50,039 bases of DNA, taken from an uncultured Prevotella sp. Its GTDB lineage: Bacteria > Bacteroidota > Bacteroidia > Bacteroidales > Bacteroidaceae. The stretch is from the NCBI GenBank assembly GCA_905235905.1, contig CAJONO010000147.1, positions 1-50,039 of the forward strand, written 5' to 3'. Below are positions 34,001 through 41,566 of this stretch, piece after piece. A program made the position numbers and the translations under genes. Position 1 is the stretch's first letter. Every line of letters starts with the position of its first letter. The notes beneath the pieces are model-generated. The model did no database searches. It was not told the origin of the DNA and saw only the letters and a list, made by a program, of their open reading frames with translations.

Positions 34001-35697
34001 ATCAGGCCTGCCGTGGCATGCGAATCCTGAAGCTGGGCGGTAAGCGTCAGACTGTCAATGTTATAGCTGCCATATCCTAAATGGGCTACATGGGCCTCGG
34101 CCTGCAATCGGCTGCGCTTGCTGAAGAAGTCTGTTCCGTAACCGCTCACATGGGCTGACGCTGTGAGGGTATAGATGGAATCCTTTGGCATGAAGTGGTG
34201 CAAATTCAGGTTGTTCACGTCGGCAACCAGTCGGTAGCCCATCACGTCCTGCGTTTGCGGATGCAGGGTGGCACTGCCGTTCAGCTTCACCACGCCACTC
34301 CCTTCCCTGGCCACTAACCGGGCGGCGTAGCGGTTGGCGTTAACGTCGATATTGCCCGTAAGCGAGATGTTCTTGGGAATGCGGTATTGCTTCATGAGTT
34401 CTGGGTCAAGCAGTGTCGTGGCAAAGCCCAGGTCGTAGGTGTTGGCCTTTACGTCGAGTTGGGCCAGCAGTCGGGGCAAATCGGTCAGGTTCTCTACGTC
34501 GCCGCTGGCCGAAAGCGAGAAAGCAGTGGGCAGTTCGGCCTCGGCATTCCAGATGTGTGCCCGCTGCATGTTGCCGTTCATCTTGCAGTTGAGGCGCAAC
34601 GGCCAGTCTGGCCATCGGGTCTGAAACGTTTTAGGCATGTCGGCCATGAAGAGCATCAGGTCTTGTTTGCCCAATTCGGCCTTGAGATCGAGAAAGAGTT
34701 TGCCAGGATTGATGGAGTCCATCACATTGAAATCGGCCTCCGCACGTGCGTATATATTAGAATAAGGTGTAGCAAGTGCCATGCTGGGCAGGCGGATACC
34801 CGCCGAGTCCATGAGCATCTTACCCGTCATCTGTGTCAGTTCCAAGCCACTTTGCTCGCGGAGCGATGCGTCCCTGATTTTTAGTGAGAGCTGCGGAGCG
34901 GCAAAAAACACCGAGTCAATGCCGCAGTTCACTCCCGAAAGGGCTATGTGGCTATAGTCAAGGCCGGCAGGCAGTCGCGGCTCCTTAGGCAGGTCGTAGG
35001 TCACCTCGCCGTTGCGATAGTCGAAAGAGTGCACGGTATAGACCGCCTTGTCCAAATCTACTAAGACCTCCTCGGCCTTGGCCAAATCCATATAGACCAT
35101 GATGTGCATGCTGTCGCCTGGCATGTGCAGTTCTATTCGTGCCCTTCTCACGGCAATGCTGTCCATGCTTATCAGCCAGGGAACCTCGCTGGTTGTCGTG
35201 TCTACGGCAGCCGTGTCGCTCAGCTCTATGAGCAGGTCGGCATCGGCCAGCTGTGCTGAACTAAGGGCTACGGTGCCCGCGTCGATATCGATGCCTGTCG
35301 CACCCACCGACAGATGGTCCAGCCATCCGCTCACCTGCAGGTCGGGGACAAGGTCGAGCGTGTTAAGGCGTGTTTTGTCGAGGGCCAGCTGTTTCACCTC
35401 TACTTCCTTCTTCAGCAGGGGCCACAAGCCCACGTCGACCGTGGCTCTTCCTATGCAGGCTATCGTATCACCGCTCTCATGGACAACGGTCACACCGTCT
35501 ACACCCAGGTCGAGCGGGAAGACAAGGTCTATATGGCCGACGGAAATCTGCATACCTGTTTGTTCCGAGGCCACCGAGGCCACCTTGTCTACCACCCAGT
35601 TCTGAATGGCAGGCACATAGAGCAGACCCGTTAACACGAGAAAAAGCAGAACGGGGCTCAGCAAAATGCCCCCTATCCACATGAATGCTTTCTTCAT
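31006..35697 (-). CDS. tamB: TamB: translocation and assembly module inner-membrane protein
   Basis: The 1563-aa protein has one N-terminal membrane helix (WIGGILLSPVLLFLVLTGLLY, in part) and a long repetitive beta structure predicted to form a hydrophobic groove across the periplasm. The conserved DUF490/TamB domain is at the C-terminus (about 1100-1500), with VEFTGNMMNPTMNITATER (in part) and NRLSVQIGGKVSTG. The ORF track uses a TTG in the promoter -7 box; ATG 35697 (MKKAFMWIGG) is the proper start. The expected transcript begins only 1-3 nt before this ATG. The protein partners with TamL from the overlapping downstream gene. The last ~60 residues are an extra basic/polar tail of unknown role. 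Confidence 0.92.
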   Translation of the reverse strand: MKKAFMWIGGILLSPVLLFLVLTGLLYVPAIQNWVVDKVASVASEQTGMQISVGHIDLVFPLDLGVDGVTVVHESGDTIACIGRATVDVGLWPLLKKEVEVKQLALDKTRLNTLDLVPDLQVSGWLDHLSVGATGIDIDAGTVALSSAQLADADLLIELSDTAAVDTTTSEVPWLISMDSIAVRRARIELHMPGDSMHIMVYMDLAKAEEVLVDLDKAVYTVHSFDYRNGEVTYDLPKEPRLPAGLDYSHIALSGVNCGIDSVFFAAPQLSLKIRDASLREQSGLELTQMTGKMLMDSAGIRLPSMALATPYSNIYARAEADFNVMDSINPGKLFLDLKAELGKQDLMLFMADMPKTFQTRWPDWPLRLNCKMNGNMQRAHIWNAEAELPTAFSLSASGDVENLTDLPRLLAQLDVKANTYDLGFATTLLDPELMKQYRIPKNISLTGNIDVNANRYAARLVAREGSGVVKLNGSATLHPQTQDVMGYRLVADVNNLNLHHFMPKDSIYTLTASAHVSGYGTDFFSKRSRLQAEAHVAHLGYGSYNIDSLTLTAQLQDSHATAGLISNNALLQGTVNVDALLENMADIKARKKREYIRATVVANIQKVDFEALQFVDRPLSMGLCGHIDLESNLNDLYKADGMIGDLYIKDSLQTFRPEDVGLSLLTRLDTTLLRLQSGDFVMKADASGGYEQLLNSFMALADTTMTQLHQRIIDQPAIKRQLPTARFYLTSGRNNPIANFLRSSVDTYFKSLVVDMTTSPVAGINGDAHVFGLNADSIRIDTIALHLKDTERGLTYQGRVVNNRRNPQFVFSALLDGKVHEKGALAGLRYYDHRGQMGLRIGMTADMVAEGIMLKLMPERPTIGYKEFNLNKDNFLLLNKNMRIEAKVDLIADDGTGVKIYSESQDSTLLQDLTVSLHKFDLEQLTSVLPYVVPQISGILGGDYHLIMDHQQHISVASDMQIERLAYEKSPIGTLGTEFVYLQREDDTHAIEGQLQLDGRDIAAISGEYKNTGKGNLSADIQLTRFPLMMANGFVPDQLIGLEGYAEGEVKIEGALDAPIVNGELMLDSAFLVSKPYGMNLRFDNDPVRFENSKLLFENFNMYAHNNNPLVIMGNIDFHDLDRMTVDMRMQARNFQLINSKQTRGSIAYGKAFVNFFARMNGRVDQLQMRGKLDVLGTTDVTYLLLDSPLSTDNQLDELVRFTDFSDSTQTVVQKPTPQGLNVDMTVSVDEGTHVLCGLNADQSNYVDLYGGGDLYMKYTGDEISLRGRYTLSSGRMKYSLPVIPLKTFTIQDGSYVEFTGNMMNPTMNITATERTKASVSSEEGQSRNVAFDCGVTITRTLQNLGLEFIIDAPEDNSISNDLNSMTTEERGKVAVTMLTTGMYLADGNTSGFSMNNALSSFLQSEINTITGNALNSVDLSVGLDNTTDATGETHTDYSFKFAKRFWNNRLSVQIGGKVSTGSEAQQAGQTGQSFFDNVTMEYRITPTSNQYLKLFYNQNVYDWLEGYTGQYGVGYLWRRKLSSFRDIFHIWGNSKESDRAFPTTTRRSERTDTIKPNNNEK

Positions 35698-35703
35698 GGA
35701 CTG

Positions 35704-35734
35704 CAAAGTAAGTAAAAAAAAATGAAACGAACAA
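35704..35734 (-). promoter_or_regulatory. Promoter for tamB-tamL, abutting the start codon
   Basis: TTG (35732-35734), 20 nt, TTACTTTG (35704-35711) on the minus strand. The second base of the -7 element deviates from TAnnTTTG. The ATG (35697) is only 6 nt past the element, which implies a nearly leaderless mRNA. Confidence 0.65.
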
Positions 35735-35785
35735 AGATTAGCGTTGTTTTTTCAAAAAAAACGGTTCTAAGTGAAAATAAATTCG

Positions 35786-35793
35786 TAATTTTG
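35786..35793 (+). promoter_or_regulatory. -7 element for the GH28-GH2 operon
   Basis: TAATTTTG fits TAnnTTTG and lies 31 nt before the GH28 ATG. A good TTG at 20-nt spacing is absent (nearest is TTC at 18 nt), which may mean that an activator is needed. Confidence 0.6.
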
Positions 35794-35824
35794 CCACAAA
35801 AACTAATCGAAGAAACTAATAGCA

Positions 35825-37165
35825 ATGAGACAACGACTTTTTTTCTGCCTGATGCTGACTATCCTCAGTACTGCCGTCATGGGTAAGGGGAAGAAGCAGC
35901 AACAAGACCTTTGGCCCGACGGCACTCCTATTCCGGCATGGTTCAGTGACACCACTCGTATAGACGTGAGCACACTGGGCCGTCGCTATGTCGTGACCGA
36001 CTATGGTGTGAAGAACTATTCCGAACAGATACAAACGGAGAAGCTGCAAGCTGTTATAGACCGTGCCGCCCAAGAGGGTGGGGGAGTCGTGGTCATTCCC
36101 CGAGGCTTCGTGGTGAGCGGTAGCCTGTTCTTCAAGCCGGGCACCCACCTGCTCATTGAGGAGAACGGCGAGCTGCGCGGCTCTGACCGCATCCGCGACT
36201 TCAAGATTCTGAAGACTCGCATGGAGGGCCAGACGCTGAACTACTTCGCCGCACTGGTCAATGCCGACGGCTGCGACGGTTTTACCATTACCGGTCCGGG
36301 CACTATCAACGGCAACGGTCAGGCCTATTGGGAGGAGTTCTGGATTCGCCGGCAGTATAACAAGAACTGTACCAATCTGGAGGCCATGCGCCCCCGCAAT
36401 GTCTATATCTCTAATTCAAAGAACGTCACCGTACAGGATGTGCGCATCATCAACTCGCCTTTCTGGACCAACCATCTCTACAAGTGCGAGAATGTTCGCT
36501 ACTTAGGCTGCTACATCTTCGCCCCGTTCGACAACGTGACACCCGTCGACCCGAAGCGGGGCGCGCCTTCGAGCGATGCCATCGACCTCGATGTCTGCAA
36601 GAATGTGCTCGTCTCGGGTTGTTATATGAGTGTCAACGACGATGCCGTGGTGCTGAAAGGTGGCAAGGGCACATGGGCTGATAAAGACCCTGACAACGGC
36701 CCCTGTGAGAATATCATCGTCAGCGACTGTGTCTATGGGCGGGTGCATGGCTGCATGACGCTTGGCTCGGAGTCGCTCCACGACAGGAACGTCATCATGC
36801 GTCGCTGCCAGGTGACCAACGCCAGTCGTGTGCTGTGGCTGAAGATGCGTCCCGACACGCCGCAACATTATGAATATGTACGCGTAGAGGACTTCAAAGG
36901 CTCTTGCGGTTCGTTCCTCGTCGTGCGTCCCTGGACGCAGTTCTTCAAGCCCGAACAGCGCGACGATATGCCGCTGTCGCAGTGCAATAACATCACGTTC
37001 CGCAACATCGAGATGGACTGCAAGAACTTCTTCGATGTGGGCAAGAGCGACAAGTATCGCCTTCTTGACTTCACCTTCGAGGACATCCGTGTGAACGATC
37101 AGAAAAAGGCTTTCGATGCATCGCTCATAGAGAATTGTACTGTCAGGAATGTTCAGATAAAATGA
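35825..37165 (+). CDS. Glycoside hydrolase family 28 (polygalacturonase-like)
   Basis: The 446-aa product has a signal peptide (MRQRLFFCLMLTILSTAVMG). The right-handed beta-helix core begins VVTDYGVKNYSEQIQ and VIDRAAQEGGGVVVIPRG. GH28 active-site elements are recognisable in variant form: SSDAIDLD in place of NTDGxD, VNDDAVVLKGG with the two aspartates, VHGCMTLGSES with the histidine, and LWLKMRPDT with the lysine. The catalytic residues are therefore present. The family cleaves or trims pectic chains (galacturonans, rhamnogalacturonans) in the periplasm or at the surface. The downstream GH2 gene overlaps it by 4 nt, so the two act on one substrate. Which pectin linkage is cut is open. Confidence 0.92.
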   Translation: MRQRLFFCLMLTILSTAVMGKGKKQQQDLWPDGTPIPAWFSDTTRIDVSTLGRRYVVTDYGVKNYSEQIQTEKLQAVIDRAAQEGGGVVVIPRGFVVSGSLFFKPGTHLLIEENGELRGSDRIRDFKILKTRMEGQTLNYFAALVNADGCDGFTITGPGTINGNGQAYWEEFWIRRQYNKNCTNLEAMRPRNVYISNSKNVTVQDVRIINSPFWTNHLYKCENVRYLGCYIFAPFDNVTPVDPKRGAPSSDAIDLDVCKNVLVSGCYMSVNDDAVVLKGGKGTWADKDPDNGPCENIIVSDCVYGRVHGCMTLGSESLHDRNVIMRRCQVTNASRVLWLKMRPDTPQHYEYVRVEDFKGSCGSFLVVRPWTQFFKPEQRDDMPLSQCNNITFRNIEMDCKNFFDVGKSDKYRLLDFTFEDIRVNDQKKAFDASLIENCTVRNVQIK

Positions 37166-40100
37166 AAAAGGTAATTACATTGTTTCTGCTGGCGTGGGTC
37201 GTAATGGCATCGGCTTCAGAGAGAAAGAAACTGCTGTTCAATGCCGACTGGCACCTGAAGGTGGGCGACATTGCTGAGGCTTCTCGGCCAGATTACGACG
37301 ACTCGGCGTGGAAGCGCGTCACGCTGCCATTTGCCTTTAACGGCGAGGAGGCCTTCAAGCGCGACATCGTCGACCTCACCGATACCGTCTGTTGGTATCG
37401 CAAGACCTTTACCCTGACTGAAGACGACGTGAAAGGCAAAGTCTTCGTCGAGTTCGAAGGTGCCCGTCAGGGGGCCGACGTGTGGCTGAACGGACAGAAG
37501 GTGGGCTTCAGTGACAATGGCGTGATGGCCTTCGGCTTCGACCTCACACCTTATATAATAAAAGGTGAGAATGTTTTGGCCGTGCGCTGCGACAACAGTT
37601 GGCAATATCGCGACCGCACACTGAACAGCCGCTACCAGTGGAACGACAAGAACTTCAACGCCAACTATGGCGGCCTGCCCAAGAATGTCTATCTGCATAA
37701 GACGGGACTGCTCTATCAGACACTGCCCCTTTACTCGAATCTCGGTACCACAGGCACCTACGTCTATGCTACCGATTTCGATGTGGAGCACCACCAGGCG
37801 GTGGTTCATGTGGAGAGCGAGGTGAAGAACGATGACAGCACACCACGATATGTAGGCTTCCGCACTGTCATTACTGATGCCGACGGGAATGTGGTGGCAG
37901 AAGAAGGCATCCATACTCCTGTGGAAATATATCCGGGCAAGACCTATACCTTCAAGATTTCAGTACCTGTCAGCGGACTGCATTTCTGGTCGTGGGGCTA
38001 CGGTTATCTCTACAAAGTGACGACCTATCTGAAAGAGGTAACGACAGACGGCGATATGATTGTCTACGATGATCCCGTGGTCACACGGACTGGCTTCCGC
38101 AAGACGGAGTTCAAGGACGGTAAGTTCTACCTGAACGACCGCGTGATGATGGTTCACGGCTATGCCCAGCGCACGTCGAACGAGTGGCCGGGTGTAGGCA
38201 TCAGCGTCCCAGCCTGGCTGAGCGACTACTCGAACGACCTCGCCGTGAAGAGTGGTGGCAACCTGATGCGCTGGATGCACGTCTGCCCCTGGAAGCAGGA
38301 CATCGAGTCGTGCGACCGCGTGGGCATGATGCAGGCCATGCCTGCCGGCGATGCCGAGAAAGACGTGGAAGGAGCCCGCTGGCAGCAACGCACCCAGCTG
38401 ATGCGCGATGCCATCATCTACAACCGTAACAATCCCTCCATCATTTTCTATGAGTGCGGCAACTACCGCATATCTAAAGAGCACATGGAGGAGATGAAGG
38501 CTATACGCGACGAGTACGACCCTCATGGCGGCCGGGCCATTGGCAGTCGCGAGATGCTCGACCGCCCCGAGGCTGAGTATGGCGGTGAGATGCTCTATAT
38601 CAACAAAAGTGCCACGAAGCCCATGTGGTCGATGGAGTACTATCGCGACGAGGGACTGCGCAAGTACTGGGACGAATACAGCTATCCTTATCACAAGGAA
38701 GGCGACGGTCCGCTCTATCGCGGAGCACCCGCCCTCGACTATAATCACAACATGGATGCCCTGGCCTGTGGCATGGTCGAGAGGTGGCACGAATACTGGT
38801 TGGAGCGTCCCGGTACGGGCAAGCGTGTCAGCAGTGGTGGCGTGAAGATTGTGTTCTCCGACACGAATACCCACCATCGCGGCGAGTCGAACTATCGTAC
38901 CAGCGGTGTCACCGATGCCATGCGCATTCCCAAGGATGCCTTTTTTGCCCATCAGGTGATGTGGGACGGCTGGGTGTCGCCCGAGAACGACCGCACCTAT
39001 ATCATCGGACATTGGAACTACGGTGCCCCCCATTCTGCCCCCGAGGGGGCTACAATAGTGAAGCCCGTTTATGTGGTCAGCACTGGCGACGAAGTGGAAC
39101 TATTCCTCAACGGCAAGTCGCTGGGCTTTGGCAAACGCTCTTTCCAGTGGCTCTTCACTTGGGACAGTGTGCGATATGAGCCAGGCACTCTCAAAGCCGT
39201 CAGCTACAAACGCGACAGCAAAGCTAAAGTAGCCCCTTCGGGGGCTGAAGGAGGGGCTTCCTCCTATGCCATCGAGACCGTCGGAGAACCCTATCAGCTG
39301 AAGCTGACGGCCATTGAGAATCCCGAAGGTTTCCGTGCCGATGGTGCCGACATGGCGCTCGTTCAGGTCGAGGTGCTCGACAAGCAGGGCCGCCGCTGTC
39401 CGCTCGACGACCGCATGATCCACTTCGCCATGCACGGTGAAGGCCGCTGGATTGGCGGTATCGGTACCCGCAACAACAAAGATTTCCTTGTCGACGACGT
39501 GAAGAAAGACCAGAAGCTGCTCGACTCTGCCAATAAGAAAAACCTCTCCGACAACTACGTCGGTCACATGTCGCTGCCCGTAGAGTGTGGCATCAACCGT
39601 GTGCTCGTCCGCTCTACGCCTACGCCCGGTGAAATCTCTCTCTCGGTCATGGCCGAGGGTGTGCGCCCTGCCTATCTCACCTTGAAGACCCAGCCGACGC
39701 CTGCCGCTGATGTGCTGCCTGCCATGACCCTCAAACCCGTCCTCGACCGTGGCGAGACACCTGCCACCCCCTCTTACCAGGATTGTTTCCTATGCGTCGA
39801 TATTGTCGACGCCCAAGCCGGCAGCAACGCCGCCGATATTCGCAATTCCTACGACGACAACGAACTGACCGAGTGGAAGAGCGACGGTGAGAAAGCCAAT
39901 GCATGGATAACCTATCAGTTGGAACGAAAGGCGGCCGTCAAAGAGCTGACTCTCAAACTCACGGGCTGGCGACAGAAATGCTATCCACTTGAGGTCTATG
40001 CAGGCAAGAAGAAAGTGTGGGAGGGCATTACGCCTGCCACGTTGGGCTATGCCCACATACAGATTGCGCAGCCTGTCGCTGCCAAGGAACTGACCATCCG

Positions 40101-40248
40101 TATGGTTGGCCCTGCGCAGGAAAGCAGGAAGTTCGGACTCATCAAGGAACTGGCTGGCGGTGCCGCCAACGAGATGGATCGCATGAAGACGGCCAAGGGA
40201 AAGACCGAACTGCGTATCGTAGAAGTTGACCTGCTGGCTCTTCCATGA
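37162..40248 (+). CDS. Glycoside hydrolase family 2-like protein with C-terminal F5/8-type domain
   Basis: The 1028-aa product starts with a signal peptide (MKKVITLFLLAWVVMASA). The tracked start is an upstream TTG; ATG 37162 overlaps the GH28 stop as ATGA. Domains: sugar-binding jelly roll about 25-175 (VFVEFEGARQGADVWLNGQKVG in part), Ig-like 180-290, TIM barrel about 295-610, DUF4982-like Ig region 630-900, and an F5/8-type (discoidin) module about 905-1020 (NELTEWKSDGE, LKLTGWRQKC). The nucleophile position is SMEYY (Glu492), but the acid/base site reads YECGNY, so the usual Glu of GNE is Tyr435. Two short GC-palindromic insertions sit in the C-terminal half. It may be a beta-galactosidase-like enzyme with altered chemistry, or inactive. 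Confidence 0.88.
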   Translation: MKKVITLFLLAWVVMASASERKKLLFNADWHLKVGDIAEASRPDYDDSAWKRVTLPFAFNGEEAFKRDIVDLTDTVCWYRKTFTLTEDDVKGKVFVEFEGARQGADVWLNGQKVGFSDNGVMAFGFDLTPYIIKGENVLAVRCDNSWQYRDRTLNSRYQWNDKNFNANYGGLPKNVYLHKTGLLYQTLPLYSNLGTTGTYVYATDFDVEHHQAVVHVESEVKNDDSTPRYVGFRTVITDADGNVVAEEGIHTPVEIYPGKTYTFKISVPVSGLHFWSWGYGYLYKVTTYLKEVTTDGDMIVYDDPVVTRTGFRKTEFKDGKFYLNDRVMMVHGYAQRTSNEWPGVGISVPAWLSDYSNDLAVKSGGNLMRWMHVCPWKQDIESCDRVGMMQAMPAGDAEKDVEGARWQQRTQLMRDAIIYNRNNPSIIFYECGNYRISKEHMEEMKAIRDEYDPHGGRAIGSREMLDRPEAEYGGEMLYINKSATKPMWSMEYYRDEGLRKYWDEYSYPYHKEGDGPLYRGAPALDYNHNMDALACGMVERWHEYWLERPGTGKRVSSGGVKIVFSDTNTHHRGESNYRTSGVTDAMRIPKDAFFAHQVMWDGWVSPENDRTYIIGHWNYGAPHSAPEGATIVKPVYVVSTGDEVELFLNGKSLGFGKRSFQWLFTWDSVRYEPGTLKAVSYKRDSKAKVAPSGAEGGASSYAIETVGEPYQLKLTAIENPEGFRADGADMALVQVEVLDKQGRRCPLDDRMIHFAMHGEGRWIGGIGTRNNKDFLVDDVKKDQKLLDSANKKNLSDNYVGHMSLPVECGINRVLVRSTPTPGEISLSVMAEGVRPAYLTLKTQPTPAADVLPAMTLKPVLDRGETPATPSYQDCFLCVDIVDAQAGSNAADIRNSYDDNELTEWKSDGEKANAWITYQLERKAAVKELTLKLTGWRQKCYPLEVYAGKKKVWEGITPATLGYAHIQIAQPVAAKELTIRMVGPAQESRKFGLIKELAGGAANEMDRMKTAKGKTELRIVEVDLLALP
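39037..39050. repeat. In-frame GC palindrome in the GH2 gene (first)
   Basis: GCCCCC-GA-GGGGGC is a perfect palindrome coding part of GAPHSAPEGA, between GHWNY and IVKPVYVV, where GH2 relatives usually run on without these residues (from memory of the family). It looks like a short inserted sequence that kept the frame. Confidence 0.55.
39231..39264. repeat. In-frame GC palindromes in the GH2 gene (second)
   Basis: AGCCCC-TTCG-GGGGCT is a perfect hairpin with a stable TTCG loop, followed at once by GGAGG-GGCTT-CCTCC. Together they encode APSGAEGGASS between SYKRDSKAKV and YAIETVGEPY. The low-complexity peptide and double palindrome suggest an inserted REP-like sequence. Confidence 0.6.
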
Positions 40249-40345
40249 TTGTCCCGACGGCGAATCGCGCTGCTGAACTCTCTTCTTTTGCCAGTCCCTT
40301 TAAGTAAGGTTGCTGGAGTTTCCTACCCTTTAAGGAACGATTGCC

Positions 40346-40540
40346 TATGAATATATATACACTTTAGCAAACTCGGCAAATTACTGATTTCCAGTGTGTT
40401 ATAATTCAGCTTGAATTATGTTCCAATTCATGCTGAATTACGCGACAATTCAAGCTTAATTGTAACGCAATTCAGCATGAATTTCAGACGTGTTCGCATA
40501 AGGCCACAAAATGAATGATTATGCAAAAAAAGGGGGTGGG
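40346..40540 (+). repeat. Dispersed ~195-bp element, copy 2, with four 22-bp palindromic units
   Basis: This copy aligns with 1366-1563. The four boxes are TAATTCAGCTTGAATT (40402), CAATTCATGCTGAATT (40424), CAATTCAAGCTTAATT (40446) and CAATTCAGCATGAATT (40468), again exactly 22 nt apart and preceded by CCAGTGTGTTA. It ends with GATTATGCAAAAAAAGGGGG. It lies between the GH2 stop and the mazG promoter. The gap 40249-40345 before it shows only two CCCTTTAAG stretches, and 40541-40614 after it shows nothing recognised. Confidence 0.85.
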
Positions 40541-40614
40541 AAACTGCAGTAGGGTAAGAAAACCCAACTTTTGGGGGCAGTATCGACGACGTTATGGTTT
40601 TTTAACGGTCAGAT

Positions 40615-40645
40615 TTGGTGGTTTCAGAAAAAAGTTTTACCTTTG
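40615..40645 (+). promoter_or_regulatory. Promoter for mazG-lipoprotein-rnz
   Basis: TTG (40615-40617, within TTTG), 20 nt, then TACCTTTG (40638-40645). It is a textbook fit. It shows that the ORF-track start at 40615 is upstream of transcription and that the ATG at 40663 is the better choice. Confidence 0.88.
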
Positions 40646-40662
40646 CAAGAAATAATGAATGT

Positions 40663-41547
40663 ATGCATACTCGAGAGGAACAAATGAAGGCTTTTGGTCG
40701 GCTGCTTGACGTGCTTGACGAACTGAGGGAGAAATGCCCGTGGGACAGAAAACAGACGAACGAGAGCCTGCGCCCCAACACGATTGAGGAAACTTACGAA
40801 TTGTGCGACGCACTGAGCCGTGGCGATGAGCATGACACGATGAAGGAGTTGGGCGATGTGCTCATGCATCTGTGCTTCTATGCGAAGATTGCCTCGGAGA
40901 AGGGCTGCTACGACATCTATGACGTGTTGCGCCAGCAGGCCGACAAGCTGATTTTCCGCCATCCGCACATATACCATCCGAGTCAGGTGGGAAAGGACAA
41001 ACCGTTGCCGCTCACCGAGTGTACGGGAAACTCAGAGGGGGCAGAGACGGTGACCACTGCTGAACAGGTGCTGCAGAACTGGGAGCAGATAAAGTTGAAG
41101 GAAAAAGACGGCAACAAGCGGGTGCTTTCGGGTGTTCCTGCCGCTCTGCCGAGTGTTATCAAGGCCTACCGCATACAGGACAAGGCTCGCAACGTTGGCT
41201 TCGACTGGGAAAAGCGGGAGGATGTGTGGGCGAAGGTCAAGGAAGAGATTGCCGAATTTGAGGCCGAGTTGGCCAGACCACTCTCCGACGATGCTACCGA
41301 CGAGCAGAAGAAGTGCATCAGGGATGCGCAGGAGGCTGAGCTGGGCGACCTGCTCTTCTCGCTTATAAATGCTGCACGGCTCTACAAGCTGAACCCCGAC
41401 AATGCGTTGGAGAAGACCAATGCCAAGTTTATCAGACGGTTCACTTATATGGAAGAACACAGCATCCGTATGGGCCGACCGCTGACAGAGATGCCCTTGG
41501 AAGAGATGGAGGCTCTTTGGAACGAGGCGAAGAGGAAGGGTGAATAG
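40663..41547 (+). CDS. mazG: Nucleoside triphosphate pyrophosphohydrolase MazG
   Basis: MazG hydrolyses NTPs and dNTPs to monophosphates and pyrophosphate, cleaning damaged nucleotides and affecting ppGpp levels in E. coli. The 294-aa protein has two MazG domains. The first shows CPWDRKQTNESLRPNTIEETYEL (in part) and ELGDVLMHLCFYA. The second shows VKEEIAEFEAEL, AELGDLLFSLINAARL and NAKFIRRF. ATG 40663 (MHTREEQMKAF) was chosen because the tracked start lies in the promoter; ATG 40684 is an alternative. A lipoprotein gene follows after 19 nt and rnz after that, so these are probably one operon. Confidence 0.93.
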   Translation: MHTREEQMKAFGRLLDVLDELREKCPWDRKQTNESLRPNTIEETYELCDALSRGDEHDTMKELGDVLMHLCFYAKIASEKGCYDIYDVLRQQADKLIFRHPHIYHPSQVGKDKPLPLTECTGNSEGAETVTTAEQVLQNWEQIKLKEKDGNKRVLSGVPAALPSVIKAYRIQDKARNVGFDWEKREDVWAKVKEEIAEFEAELARPLSDDATDEQKKCIRDAQEAELGDLLFSLINAARLYKLNPDNALEKTNAKFIRRFTYMEEHSIRMGRPLTEMPLEEMEALWNEAKRKGE

Positions 41548-41566
41548 AATTTAGCATGAAAAGATT

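Noticed and set aside
37960-39033. 357-aa minus-strand ORF
   Set aside because: Antisense to the clearly coding GH2 gene; His/Val-rich translation typical of a shadow frame.
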